From Chromatiaceae bacterium (GTDB taxonomy: Bacteria; Pseudomonadota; Gammaproteobacteria; Chromatiales; Chromatiaceae), in NCBI GenBank assembly GCA_019356535.1, contig CP037918.1:1706315-1770314 (forward strand): a DNA stretch of 64,000 nucleotides, written 5' to 3'. The notes beneath the pieces are model-generated. The model did no database searches. It saw nothing but the letters and a program-made list of their open reading frames with translations, and was not told the DNA's origin. The first letter of the stretch is position 1, and every line of letters begins with the position of its first letter. Shown in pieces: positions 26,823 to 35,232 of this stretch. A program made the translations under genes and the position numbers.

Positions 26823-27965
26823 ATGCTGCTCGACTACGAAACCCTGAAATTCGTCTGGTGGCTGCTCATCGGCGTGCTGCTGGTCGGCTTCGCCGTGATG
26901 GACGGCATGGATATGGGAGTGGGCGCCCTGCTGCCCTTTCTCGGCAAGACCGACGCCGAGCGCCGGGTGATCATCAACACCGTGGGGCCGCACTGGGACG
27001 GCAACCAGGTCTGGTTCATCACCGCCGGCGGCGCCCTGTTCGCGGCCTGGCCCGCGGTCTATGCCGCCTCCTTCTCGGGCTTCTACTTCGCCATGCTGCT
27101 GGTGCTGTTCGCGCTGTTCCTGCGCCCGGTGGGCTTCGACTATCGCTCCAAGCTCGACGCCAGCCAGTGGCGTAACAGCTGGGACTGGGCGCTGATGACA
27201 GGCAGCGTCGTGCCTCCCCTGGTGTTCGGCATCGCCTTCGGTAATCTGCTGCAGGGTGTGCCCTTCCACTACGACGACATCATGCGTCCCTGGTACGAGG
27301 GCAGCTTCTTCGGCCTGTTCAACCCCTTCGCCCTGCTCGCCGGCGTGGTGGCCCTGAGCATGTTCGTGCTGCACGGCGCCACCTTCCTGCAACTGCGCAC
27401 CGAAACAGTGATTGCCGAGCGCGCCGCGCGTGCGGTGCAGATCAGCGGCCTGGTGTTCATCGCCACCTTCGCGCTGGCCGGCATCTGGCTGGCGGTCGGC
27501 ATCGACGGCTACCGCATCGTCGAGGCCCCCGCCCCCGGCGCCATGCCCATGCCCACGGCCAAGACGGTGGAAGTGGCCGCCGGCGCCTGGCTGGAGAATT
27601 ACAGCCGCTACCCGCTGACCCTGCTCGCCCCCCTGCTCGGCTTCGGTGCTGCGATACTGGCCATGCTCGCCTCGCGCGCCGGCCGTGCCGGCTGGGCGTT
27701 CTTCGCCTCCGCGCTGGTACAGGCCGGGGTGATCTTCACCGCGGGGCTGGCCATGTTCCCCTTCGTGATGCCCTCGAGCAGTCAGCCCAACCACAGCCTG
27801 ACCCTGTGGGACGCCACCTCGAGCCAGCTCACGCTGAACGTGATGCTGATCGCAGCCGCCATCTTCGTGCCCATCATCATCGGCTACACCTTCTGGAACT
27901 TCCGCAAGATGTGGCGGGTCGTGACAGTCGAAGAGATCGAGGCACATTCCCATTCCGCCTACTGA
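26823..27965 (+). CDS. cydB: Cytochrome bd ubiquinol oxidase subunit II
   Basis: CydB is the second large membrane subunit, paired with CydA. The 380-residue length and about nine membrane segments fit. Family sequences are visible at LVGFAVMDGMDMGVGALLP, VGPHWDGNQVW and the C-terminal FWNFRKMWRVVT. GACTGAGGAGACCGATC gives a strong ribosome site 11 bases after cydA ends. It is followed at once by cydX. Confidence 0.96.
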   Translation: MLLDYETLKFVWWLLIGVLLVGFAVMDGMDMGVGALLPFLGKTDAERRVIINTVGPHWDGNQVWFITAGGALFAAWPAVYAASFSGFYFAMLLVLFALFLRPVGFDYRSKLDASQWRNSWDWALMTGSVVPPLVFGIAFGNLLQGVPFHYDDIMRPWYEGSFFGLFNPFALLAGVVALSMFVLHGATFLQLRTETVIAERAARAVQISGLVFIATFALAGIWLAVGIDGYRIVEAPAPGAMPMPTAKTVEVAAGAWLENYSRYPLTLLAPLLGFGAAILAMLASRAGRAGWAFFASALVQAGVIFTAGLAMFPFVMPSSSQPNHSLTLWDATSSQLTLNVMLIAAAIFVPIIIGYTFWNFRKMWRVVTVEEIEAHSHSAY

Positions 27966-27977
27966 GGAAACGACACC

Positions 27978-28100
27978 ATGTGGTATTTCACCTGGATACT
28001 GGGCGTGCTGCTGGCCATCTCCCTGGGCATCATCAACGTGATGTGGCTGGAGCACGAGACCTGCCTGGACGACGAAACCTGCGAGGGCCGCGACGACTGA
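27978..28100 (+). CDS. cydX: Cytochrome bd accessory subunit CydX
   Basis: A 40-residue single-helix protein too short for many gene finders. It reads MWYFTWILGVLLAISLGIIN followed by VMWLEHET and an acidic Cys-containing tail. The start MWYF.WILG and the LEHE segment are the CydX signature known from E. coli, where the peptide stabilises the bd complex. GAGGAAAC precedes the ATG. It sits 12 bases after cydB and 16 before cydD. The tail with CLDDETCEGRDD has two cysteines not typical of E. coli CydX. Confidence 0.92.
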   Translation: MWYFTWILGVLLAISLGIINVMWLEHETCLDDETCEGRDD

Positions 28101-28116
28101 GCCAGCGCCAGCGCGC

Positions 28117-29850
28117 ATGAAACCTGACGATCACCGCGCCGCCGAGGCTTGGCTGCGCGAGCGCCGGCACGATATCGCCCCGCTCGCGCGCCGCCAGCGC
28201 CTGATCGCAGCGCTGCTCGGCGTGCTGGTGGTGCTCCAGGCCTGGGTGCTGGCACGCATCATCGACCAGGCCGCCTTCGCCGGTGCCGGGCTGAACGCGC
28301 TGGCCCCGCTGCTCGTCGCCTGGGTCCCGCTGCTCCTGCTGCGCGGCGGGCTGGCCTGGACGGGTGACCGCCTCGCCTGGCGCGCCGCGCAGCAGGTCCG
28401 CTCGCAGCTCCGCCGCGAACTGTTCGACCACCTGCGGCGCAGCGGCCCCTACCCGCTGCGCGAGCGCCCGACCGGCGAGCTGGGCAACGTGCTGGTCGAT
28501 GCCGTGGAGGCGATCGGCCCCTACTTTGCGCACTACCTGCCTGCCCGCCTGCTGATGACCCTGGTGCCACCGCTAATCCTGCTCGCGGTGTGGCCCGCCG
28601 ACTGGCTCTCGGGGCTGATCCTGCTGCTTACCGCGCCGCTGGTGCCCCTGTTCATGGCGCTGATCGGCCAGGCCGCACAACGTGCCAGCCAGCGCCAGTG
28701 GCGACAGCTCAGCCGCATGGGCGGTCACTTCCTGGACGTGCTGCGCCACCTGCCGCTGCTCAAGGCCTTCAACGCCAGCCGACGCGAGACCGCCCGCATC
28801 GCACAGACTGCCGAGGCCTTCCGCCGCCGCACCATGCAGGTACTGCGCCTGGCCTTCCTGAGTTCGGCGGTACTGGAGTTCCTGGCCGCCATCAGCATTG
28901 CGCTGGTCGCCGTGCTGGTCGGTTTCCGCCTGCTCGACGGCGAGATGGCCTTTTTCCACGGCCTGTTCGTGTTGCTGCTCGCCCCCGAGTTCTACCTGCC
29001 GCTGCGCCGCTATGGGGCGCAGAACCACGCGCGCATGGAGGCGATAGCCGCCGCCGAACAGATCCTCGAGGTGCTGGCCCTGCCTGCCGCAGCGCCCGCG
29101 GCCACCTCGTCGCAAGTGGCGCTGCGCCACGGCGCGCTCGAGCTGCGCGACCTGCATTTCACCCACCCCGGGGGAGATACCGCCCTCGCCGGGCTCGACC
29201 TGCGTATCGAACCCGGCGAACACCTGGCCATCGTCGGTCCCAGCGGCGCCGGCAAGAGCACCCTGCTGCTGTTGTTGCTGGGCTTCATCCCTCCCGAAAG
29301 CGGCGAGATCCGGCTGGCTGGCGCCCCCCTGGAAGCAGCACACCTGGCCGCATGGCGGCGGCGCATCGGCTGGGTGCCGCAGCGCCCGCACCTGTTTCCC
29401 GGCACCCTGCGCGAGAACATCGCCCTCGGCTGCCCCGACGCCCCGACCGAGACGGTTCGCGAAGCGGCACAGGCCGCCGGTATTCTCGACTTCATCGAAG
29501 CCCTTCCCGAGGGCTTCGAGACCCCCATCGGCGAAGGCGGCCGCGGGCTCTCGGGCGGCCAGCGCCAGCGTATCGCCCTGGCCCGCGCGCTACTGCACAG
29601 ACCAGACTGGCTGCTGCTCGACGAGCCCACCGCCCACCTCGACCCGGACAGCGAGCGTGCCTTCGTCGCTGCCCTGCGCAACCTGCGCGGTCGCGTCGGC
29701 ATCGTCCATGTCGCGCATCGCCTGGAGACCCTGCACGAAGCCGACCGCATCGTGGTCATGCAGGGCGGACGCGTAACCGACAGCGGTGACTGGCAGACCC
29801 TGTGCAGCCGCCCCGGGCCCTTTCGCGATCTGCTGGAGGCCCCGGCATGA
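28117..29850 (+). CDS. cydD: Thiol exporter ABC subunit CydD
   Basis: CydDC exports cysteine and glutathione to the periplasm and is needed for bd oxidase maturation. This 577-residue half-transporter has an N-terminal six-helix domain and a C-terminal ATPase with Walker A GPSGAGKST, signature LSGGQRQR and Walker B LLLDEPTAHLD. The start near MKPDDHRAAEAWLRERR lacks an obvious ribosome site, so coupling to cydX is likely. Its stop overlaps the cydC start (ATGA). The order before cydC identifies it as CydD rather than CydC. Confidence 0.92.
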   Translation: MKPDDHRAAEAWLRERRHDIAPLARRQRLIAALLGVLVVLQAWVLARIIDQAAFAGAGLNALAPLLVAWVPLLLLRGGLAWTGDRLAWRAAQQVRSQLRRELFDHLRRSGPYPLRERPTGELGNVLVDAVEAIGPYFAHYLPARLLMTLVPPLILLAVWPADWLSGLILLLTAPLVPLFMALIGQAAQRASQRQWRQLSRMGGHFLDVLRHLPLLKAFNASRRETARIAQTAEAFRRRTMQVLRLAFLSSAVLEFLAAISIALVAVLVGFRLLDGEMAFFHGLFVLLLAPEFYLPLRRYGAQNHARMEAIAAAEQILEVLALPAAAPAATSSQVALRHGALELRDLHFTHPGGDTALAGLDLRIEPGEHLAIVGPSGAGKSTLLLLLLGFIPPESGEIRLAGAPLEAAHLAAWRRRIGWVPQRPHLFPGTLRENIALGCPDAPTETVREAAQAAGILDFIEALPEGFETPIGEGGRGLSGGQRQRIALARALLHRPDWLLLDEPTAHLDPDSERAFVAALRNLRGRVGIVHVAHRLETLHEADRIVVMQGGRVTDSGDWQTLCSRPGPFRDLLEAPA

Positions 29851-31526
29851 TCCGCCACCTCTGGCCACTGTATCGCCCCCACCTGGGCTGGCTGCTCGGC
29901 GGCGCCGCGCTCGGCCTGCTCACCCTGCTGGCCAACGTCGGCCTGCTAGCGCTCTCCGGCTGGTTCCTCACCGCCATGGCCGCTGCCGGGCTGGGCGGTG
30001 CGGCGATCAACTATTTCACCCCGGCGGCGATCATCCGTGGCCTGGCCATGCTGCGCACCGCCGGGCGCTATGGCGAACGAGTGATCACCCACGAAGCCAC
30101 CTTCCGCCTGATCGCCCAACTGCGCGTCTGGCTCTACGAGCGCCTCGAACCGCTGGCCCCGGCAGCACTCGAAGACCAGCACAGCGGCGAGCTGCTCAAC
30201 CGCCTGCAGAAGGACATCGACCGCCTCGACGCGATCTGGCTGCGCATCCTGATGCCGATGTTGATCGCCACAGTCGCAGTCACCCTGTTCACCCTGTTTG
30301 CCGCCCGCACAAGCGGCCTGCTGGCACTGGTGCTGCTGGCCTTGTTGCTCACCGGCGGCCTGCTGCTGCCTTTATGGGTCGCCCGGCGCAGCCGGCTCGC
30401 GGGCCCGGCCCTGGTCGCGCGCACCGGGCAGTTGCGCGCCCGGGTGATCGACGGTATCGAAGGGTTGGGCGAACTGCTGGTCTTCGGCGCCGACGCGCGC
30501 CAGGCCGAGACCATTGCGCACGTCGATCAGGCCCTGCGCGAGACCCAGAGCCGGCTGGAGGGCCCGCGCCTGCTGGTCGATGCCGTGCAGGGCATGCTGG
30601 CCCAGGCCGCGGTCCTTGCTGCCCTGCTGATCGCCATCCCGCTGCTGCGCGCGGGCGAGATTGCCCCGCCGGAACTGGCCATGCTGGTGCTGTTCGCGCT
30701 CGCCGTCTTCGAGGCAGTCACCCCGCTGCCGGCCGCCTTCGGGCAGATCGCCGAGACTGCCGAAGCGGCACGCCGGCTGTTCGCCCTGGCCGAACGTGAG
30801 CCGCCCATCCATGAACCCGCACAACCACGCCCTCTGCCGCCACCCGGCGCCATCCGCTTCGAGGGCGTGAGCCTGCACTATGCCCCCGAGCTGCCGCCGG
30901 CGCTGCATGAGATCGACCTCACCCTGCCCGTGGGCAGCCTGACCCTGGTACGCGGCGAAAGCGGTGCCGGCAAGAGTTCGCTGATCCACCTGCTGCTGCG
31001 CTTCCGCGAGCCGAGCGCCGGGCGCATCACCCATGCCGGCATCGACCTGCGTGAGCACGCGGCCGAGGACTGGCGTACCCGCATCGCCCTGGTTTCACAG
31101 CACACCGAGCTGATCGCCGGCACCCTGCGCGAAAACCTGCTGCTGGGCCGGCCCGACGCCGATACGCGACAGCTCGATGCCGCCTGCGAACAGGCACGCA
31201 TCCTCGACTTCGTGCGCAGCCTGCCCGACGGCTACGATACCTGGATCGGCGAGACCGGCATGCGCCTGTCCGGCGGCCAGGCGCGGCGCATCGCCATCGC
31301 CCGCGCCCTGCTGCGCGACGCCCCGATCCTGCTGCTCGACGAGCCCACCGAGGGACTGGACCTGGCCACCGAGCGCGAGGTGATCGCCGCCCTGCGCCCG
31401 TTGCTCGAAGGGCGTACCGTACTGCTGGTCAGCCACCGGGCGCTGGACCTCGGCACCCCGGACCAGGTACTGACCCTGACTGCCGGTCGCTTGCGCCAAA
31501 CGCCTCACCCGGGCAACACCCCTTGA
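29847..31526 (+). CDS. cydC: Thiol exporter ABC subunit CydC
   Basis: Partner half-transporter of CydD, 559 residues from ATG 29847, which overlaps the cydD TGA. N-terminal membrane helices start MIRHLWPLYRPHLGWLLGG, with GWFLTAMA as in CydC. The ATPase domain has Walker A GESGAGKSS, signature LSGGQARR and LLLDEPTEGLD. The complex is predicted in the inner membrane. It closes the cyd operon and converges on the alkyltransferase gene with a 75-bp gap. Confidence 0.92.
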   Translation: MIRHLWPLYRPHLGWLLGGAALGLLTLLANVGLLALSGWFLTAMAAAGLGGAAINYFTPAAIIRGLAMLRTAGRYGERVITHEATFRLIAQLRVWLYERLEPLAPAALEDQHSGELLNRLQKDIDRLDAIWLRILMPMLIATVAVTLFTLFAARTSGLLALVLLALLLTGGLLLPLWVARRSRLAGPALVARTGQLRARVIDGIEGLGELLVFGADARQAETIAHVDQALRETQSRLEGPRLLVDAVQGMLAQAAVLAALLIAIPLLRAGEIAPPELAMLVLFALAVFEAVTPLPAAFGQIAETAEAARRLFALAEREPPIHEPAQPRPLPPPGAIRFEGVSLHYAPELPPALHEIDLTLPVGSLTLVRGESGAGKSSLIHLLLRFREPSAGRITHAGIDLREHAAEDWRTRIALVSQHTELIAGTLRENLLLGRPDADTRQLDAACEQARILDFVRSLPDGYDTWIGETGMRLSGGQARRIAIARALLRDAPILLLDEPTEGLDLATEREVIAALRPLLEGRTVLLVSHRALDLGTPDQVLTLTAGRLRQTPHPGNTP

Positions 31527-31601
31527 GCTACAACGGCAGCCGGGAAGGCCACACCACCGATGCCAGGCGACATGCCGGCTGAGCCTGAGGCCGGGCCAGC
31601 C

Positions 31602-32354
31602 TTATCTCGCCGCCGATTGCTGCCCGGCGGCCACCTCCGGCCAGCCCGGCAGATCGAGCACGCCGGCCTCCCAGGCCAGCATCAGCGCCTTGCGCGCCCT
31701 GCCCGACTGGTAATGGCCAAGCTCACCGTCACCGCGGATCACCCGGTGACAGGGAATCAACCAGGCCACGGGGTTTCGCGCCATCGCGCTGCCCACCGCT
31801 CGTGCGGCGCCCGGCGCGCCAGCCAGACCGGCCAGTTGCGCATAGGTGCACAGCCTCCCCGACGGGATGCGCGAAAGGGCCTGCCAGGTACGAAACTGGA
31901 AGGGCGTGCCACTGAGCTGCAGCTGCAAGGGTGTCGTGCCCACGGCATCGAAGGCCTGGGCCGCCCAGCGCGCAGCCGCGGCGGGATCGGGGGCCGACGC
32001 GAAGACGGCCGCCGGCAGATGACGACGCAGCAGCACGCCGGGCTGCCGTCCCGGCGCAGTGAACGAGAGGTGCCACAGCGCGGTATCGTCGAAGGCGAAC
32101 ACGGCCTCGCCGAAGGGAGTGGGCGCACAGCCCCAACGCAGGTGCACCTGGCGCCGGGGGTCGGCCCTGTGCATCTGCAAAGGGCGCCAGGGAGCTTCTT
32201 CGGACGATATCTCGCCCGTCCGTCGCAGCAGTGCGGACGGTGCCAGTGCGTCCACCAGTGCCATGCTCGGCGGCGCCCCACCCTTGTCGAGCCAGGCGGC
32301 GAACGGAGCCTCCAGGCGCCGGTAAGCGGCCGCCGCTATCTCGAAGGGACTCAT
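31602..32354 (-). CDS. Methylated-DNA--protein-cysteine methyltransferase
   Basis: A 250-residue suicide repair protein that takes alkyl groups from O6-alkylguanine. The active-site motif PCHRVIR lies near residue 200 in the order expected (VAWLIPCHRV, then GHYQSG). The winged-helix domain with RTWQALSRIPSGR precedes it. About 150 residues at the N-terminus go beyond a minimal Ogt and resemble the middle part of Ada C-terminal domains, without the Ada Cys zinc box. The start ATG overlaps the stop of the upstream gene (ATGA). It belongs to a two-gene unit with the host-attachment-family gene. Confidence 0.85.
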   Translation of the reverse strand: MSPFEIAAAAYRRLEAPFAAWLDKGGAPPSMALVDALAPSALLRRTGEISSEEAPWRPLQMHRADPRRQVHLRWGCAPTPFGEAVFAFDDTALWHLSFTAPGRQPGVLLRRHLPAAVFASAPDPAAAARWAAQAFDAVGTTPLQLQLSGTPFQFRTWQALSRIPSGRLCTYAQLAGLAGAPGAARAVGSAMARNPVAWLIPCHRVIRGDGELGHYQSGRARKALMLAWEAGVLDLPGWPEVAAGQQSAAR

Positions 32355-32779
32355 AGGTGAGGCGGCAGTTGCTTGCGAACCTCCTCTGCCGAATGGGTCG
32401 TGAGATCCTTGGCAATCTCCCCACTGACCCGATCCAGCAGCTCCGTGGAGGCATATTTGCGCAGCATGCCCAGGACCTTGGGCGAGGCCACCACGTAGAT
32501 ACGCGAGAAGGCCCCTTCGGCCCGTGCCTTCTCCAGGTCCCGCACCAACTCGTGGGCGAAGCGCTCGGCCTCGGCCGGCTTGTGCACGGGTTCGGCAGCA
32601 ACCCCATGTCGTCCACTTGGCCCGCTGTTGCTGCCATCACCATCGGTGACCAGGTCGCCCTCGTGCAGGCGGGACTCGGGGTGTGTCCAGTCGCGCAACT
32701 CCTCCAACGGCCCGTTGCGCTTGAGGGCCTTGAACAGGCGTGCGCGGCTGGCGTCGGCTACCAATACCCAGATGCTCAT
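32351..32779 (-). CDS. Host attachment family protein
   Basis: A 142-residue soluble protein of the Host_attach family, named from plant-associated bacteria; the molecular activity is unknown. The N-terminus MSIWVLVADASRARLFKAL and the middle segment RFAHELVRDLEKARAEGAFSR followed by IYVVASPKVLGMLR are the hallmark features. AAGGGAG lies before the ATG at 32779. It has no signal peptide, so the family name should not be read as a surface adhesin. Its stop overlaps the alkyltransferase start. Confidence 0.83.
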   Translation of the reverse strand: MSIWVLVADASRARLFKALKRNGPLEELRDWTHPESRLHEGDLVTDGDGSNSGPSGRHGVAAEPVHKPAEAERFAHELVRDLEKARAEGAFSRIYVVASPKVLGMLRKYASTELLDRVSGEIAKDLTTHSAEEVRKQLPPHL

Positions 32780-32986
32780 GAAATGGCTCCCTTCTGTTCG
32801 TGGTTTTCGGGACGATCCCACCGACCCCGTTCTCATGTAATAGCAGAATCGGGGACCGGCGGGGATTGATTCGCAACAAACGAATCTGCCCTCGACAAAC
32901 ATGGGGGCTAATGCCCCCATACGAAACCCCAATCTACGCGCAGCGTGGCGCGTGCTAGAAATAACCTCCCGCCGGAGGACCAGGAT

Positions 32987-34081
32987 ATGAGTGACGAGAG
33001 CAACAAGGGCGTACGCGAGATCCGTATCAATCCCATCGTGCCCACCGAGTCCGTGCTGGTGGCCACCGCACGCGGCATGCGCCCCAAGAAGGCCGAGGAA
33101 CGCATCGAACGCGACACCCGGACCCATGTGGACACCTGCCCCTTCTGCCGCGGCAACGAGGACCGCACCCCGCCGGAGATCACCCGCTGGCCCGAGCAGG
33201 GCGACTGGGAGATGCGCATCGTGCCCAACCTCTACCCGGTGCTGGGCGACGACAGCCCGTCCAGCCACATCGCCTTCGGCCTGCAGCAGGTGATCGACGG
33301 CTACGGCCGCCACGAGGTGATCATCGACCATCCCGACCACGGCATCATCCTCCACGAGATGCGCGAAGACCACCTGAGCACCCTGTTCGCCCTGTTCCAG
33401 CGGCGCATGGCCGAGCTGTACGCCTCGGACCGGCGCCTGAAATACGTGCTGGTATTCAAGAACTTCGGTCCCGCCGCCGGCGCCAGCATCCCGCACACCC
33501 ACAGCCAGATCATCGCCATGCCGGTGGTGCCCGAGAACGTGCAAAACGAGGTCACCCACAGCCGCGAACACCACCGCAAGTTCGGCCAGTGCATCTTCTG
33601 CTCGCTGATCGACGAGGCACTCACCTTCGAGGCCACCATCTACGAGCGCGAGACCGGCCAGGTCCGGCGCAAGATCCACGTTGGCCAGTACGTCATCGAG
33701 CGTGGCGAACGCTTCGTCGCCATCAAGCCGTTTGCCAGCCGCTTCGAATGGGAGATCCACATCCTGCCGCTGGCACACGAGGCCGACTTCCTCCAGGCCA
33801 GCCAAGAAGACCTCGCCGATTTCGCACGCGTGCTGCGGCGCACCATGGCACGGCTCGACAAGGTCGTCGGCGGCGTGCAGTTCAACTTCTTCCTGCACTC
33901 GGTGCCCCACGGCGAAGACTACGAGAACTGCGGCGACAGCTACCACTGGCACCTCGAGATCTGCCCACGCACCAGCATCCCCACCGGCTTCGAGCTGGGA
34001 TCGGGCCTGTTCGTAAGCACCGTCAGCCCCGAAGACGCCGCCGAGGCCCTGCGCCAGGTCGAGATCGACGAGCTGCCATAG
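32987..34081 (+). CDS. GalT-family nucleotidyltransferase; possible adenylylsulfate:phosphate adenylyltransferase
   Basis: A 364-residue soluble protein of the GalT branch of the histidine-triad superfamily. The nucleophile motif is HTHSQ (H170, H172, Q174). Candidate zinc ligands are C51 and C54 (CPFC) with a second CIFC. GGAGGACCAGGAT gives a strong ribosome site before the ATG at 32987. GalT swaps UMP between UDP-glucose and galactose-1-phosphate, but no other Leloir gene is nearby. Some sulfur oxidisers, for example Thiobacillus denitrificans, use a GalT-related APAT that converts APS and phosphate to ADP and sulfate. The sulfur-oxidation context makes that a real alternative. The exact substrate cannot be settled from this sequence. 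Confidence 0.8.
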   Translation: MSDESNKGVREIRINPIVPTESVLVATARGMRPKKAEERIERDTRTHVDTCPFCRGNEDRTPPEITRWPEQGDWEMRIVPNLYPVLGDDSPSSHIAFGLQQVIDGYGRHEVIIDHPDHGIILHEMREDHLSTLFALFQRRMAELYASDRRLKYVLVFKNFGPAAGASIPHTHSQIIAMPVVPENVQNEVTHSREHHRKFGQCIFCSLIDEALTFEATIYERETGQVRRKIHVGQYVIERGERFVAIKPFASRFEWEIHILPLAHEADFLQASQEDLADFARVLRRTMARLDKVVGGVQFNFFLHSVPHGEDYENCGDSYHWHLEICPRTSIPTGFELGSGLFVSTVSPEDAAEALRQVEIDELP

Positions 34082-34203
34082 GTCATTGCGCGGTGGTATG
34101 GCCGCCCTCTCCACCCCTCCTGCCACTTGCTGGCCACGGTGATTGAGCGCACTGGCGAATGCGGTACACTGGTGGCCGTTCGATTCTTTGCACGGAACAC
34201 CGC

Positions 34204-34743
34204 ATGCCCAGCAGGAACAGCCATCTCGTCCTCTCCGCCCTCGGCAAGGACCGTCCCGGCATCGTCGATCGCCTGACGCGCGCCATCCTCGAGGCGGACT
34301 GCAACATCCTCGACACCCGCATGGCCGTGCTCAGCGGCGACTTCGCCATCCTGATGTCGGTGGAGGCCCCCTGGGACAAGCTGGCACGGCTCGAAAGCCA
34401 GATCCCCGAACTGCAACGCGAGCTGGGACTGACCATCATTGCCGACCGCGCCGAGCCGGATGCCCGCAAGGTAGACCTGCTGCCCTACGGCGTGGACGTG
34501 GTAGCGCTGGACCAGCCCGGCATCGTGCACAATCTGGCCGCCTTCTTCTCGCAGCGCGGCATCAACATCGAAGACATGACCACCAGCAGCTATGCCGCGG
34601 CACACACCGGCACGCCCATGTTCGCGGTGCGCATGACCGTAGGCATCCCGGCGACCATGCACATCGCCAGCCTGCGCGAGGAATTCATGGACTTCTGCGA
34701 CCAACTCAATCTCGATGCCGTGCTCGAGCCAGTCAAGGGATAA
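34204..34743 (+). CDS. gcvR: Glycine cleavage system transcriptional repressor-like ACT-domain protein
   Basis: A 179-residue protein with two ACT domains: the first starts LVLSALGKDRPGIVDRLTRA, the second VVALDQPGIVHNLAAFFS. In E. coli GcvR binds GcvA and blocks activation of the glycine cleavage genes. The ATG at 34204 (MPSRNSHLVLSALG) matches the family; the frame's earlier ATG adds 15 unrelated residues. It lies 12 bases before bcp, the same order as in E. coli gcvR-bcp. No gcvA is present here, so the regulatory partner is unknown. Confidence 0.87.
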   Translation: MPSRNSHLVLSALGKDRPGIVDRLTRAILEADCNILDTRMAVLSGDFAILMSVEAPWDKLARLESQIPELQRELGLTIIADRAEPDARKVDLLPYGVDVVALDQPGIVHNLAAFFSQRGINIEDMTTSSYAAAHTGTPMFAVRMTVGIPATMHIASLREEFMDFCDQLNLDAVLEPVKG

Positions 34744-34755
34744 GAGGATAACACC

Positions 34756-35229
34756 ATGCCTGTCGCCATCGATAAGCCCGTACCCGATGTGGAACTCCTG
34801 CTCACCGGCGGCCGCCAGGCGCGTCTGTCCGACTATCGCGGCCAACCGCTGGTGCTGTACTTCTACCCCAAGGCCAGCACCCCCGGCTGCACCCAGGAAG
34901 GCAAGGACTTCGCCGAATACATCCACAAGTTCCGCCGCCAGTCCTGCCGCATCCTCGGTGCCTCGCGCGACGGCCTGAAGGCGCAGGAGAACTTCAAGGC
35001 AAAGTACGGCTTCCCCTTCGACCTGATCGCCGACCCCGACGAGGTGCTGTGCGAGGCCTTCGGCGTGATCAAGCTGAAGAACATGTACGGCCGGCAGGTG
35101 CGCGGCATCGAGCGCAGCACCTTCCTGATCGACGCCGAGGGCATCCTGCGCCGCGAATGGCGTGGGGTGAAGGTCAAGGGCCATGTCGAGGAGGTGCTCG
35201 AAGCGGTCAAGGCCCTGAACCAGGCCTGA
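34756..35229 (+). CDS. bcp: Thioredoxin-dependent peroxiredoxin Bcp
   Basis: A 157-residue peroxiredoxin that reduces hydroperoxides. The peroxidatic Cys is C45 in ASTPGCTQEG. The resolving Cys that E. coli Bcp has five residues later is absent here (K50). Another Cys lies in RRQSCRILG and one in EVLCEAFG. It may therefore work as a 1-Cys enzyme or with a Cys elsewhere. AGAGGATAACACC precedes the ATG. It sits between gcvR and phoH on the same strand. Confidence 0.9.
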   Translation: MPVAIDKPVPDVELLLTGGRQARLSDYRGQPLVLYFYPKASTPGCTQEGKDFAEYIHKFRRQSCRILGASRDGLKAQENFKAKYGFPFDLIADPDEVLCEAFGVIKLKNMYGRQVRGIERSTFLIDAEGILRREWRGVKVKGHVEEVLEAVKALNQA

Positions 35230-35232
35230 TCC

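Noticed and set aside
31537-31581. Terminator between cydC and the alkyltransferase gene
   Set aside because: CAGCCGG/CCGGCTG can pair, but the loop is 31 nt and there is no T-tract on either strand.
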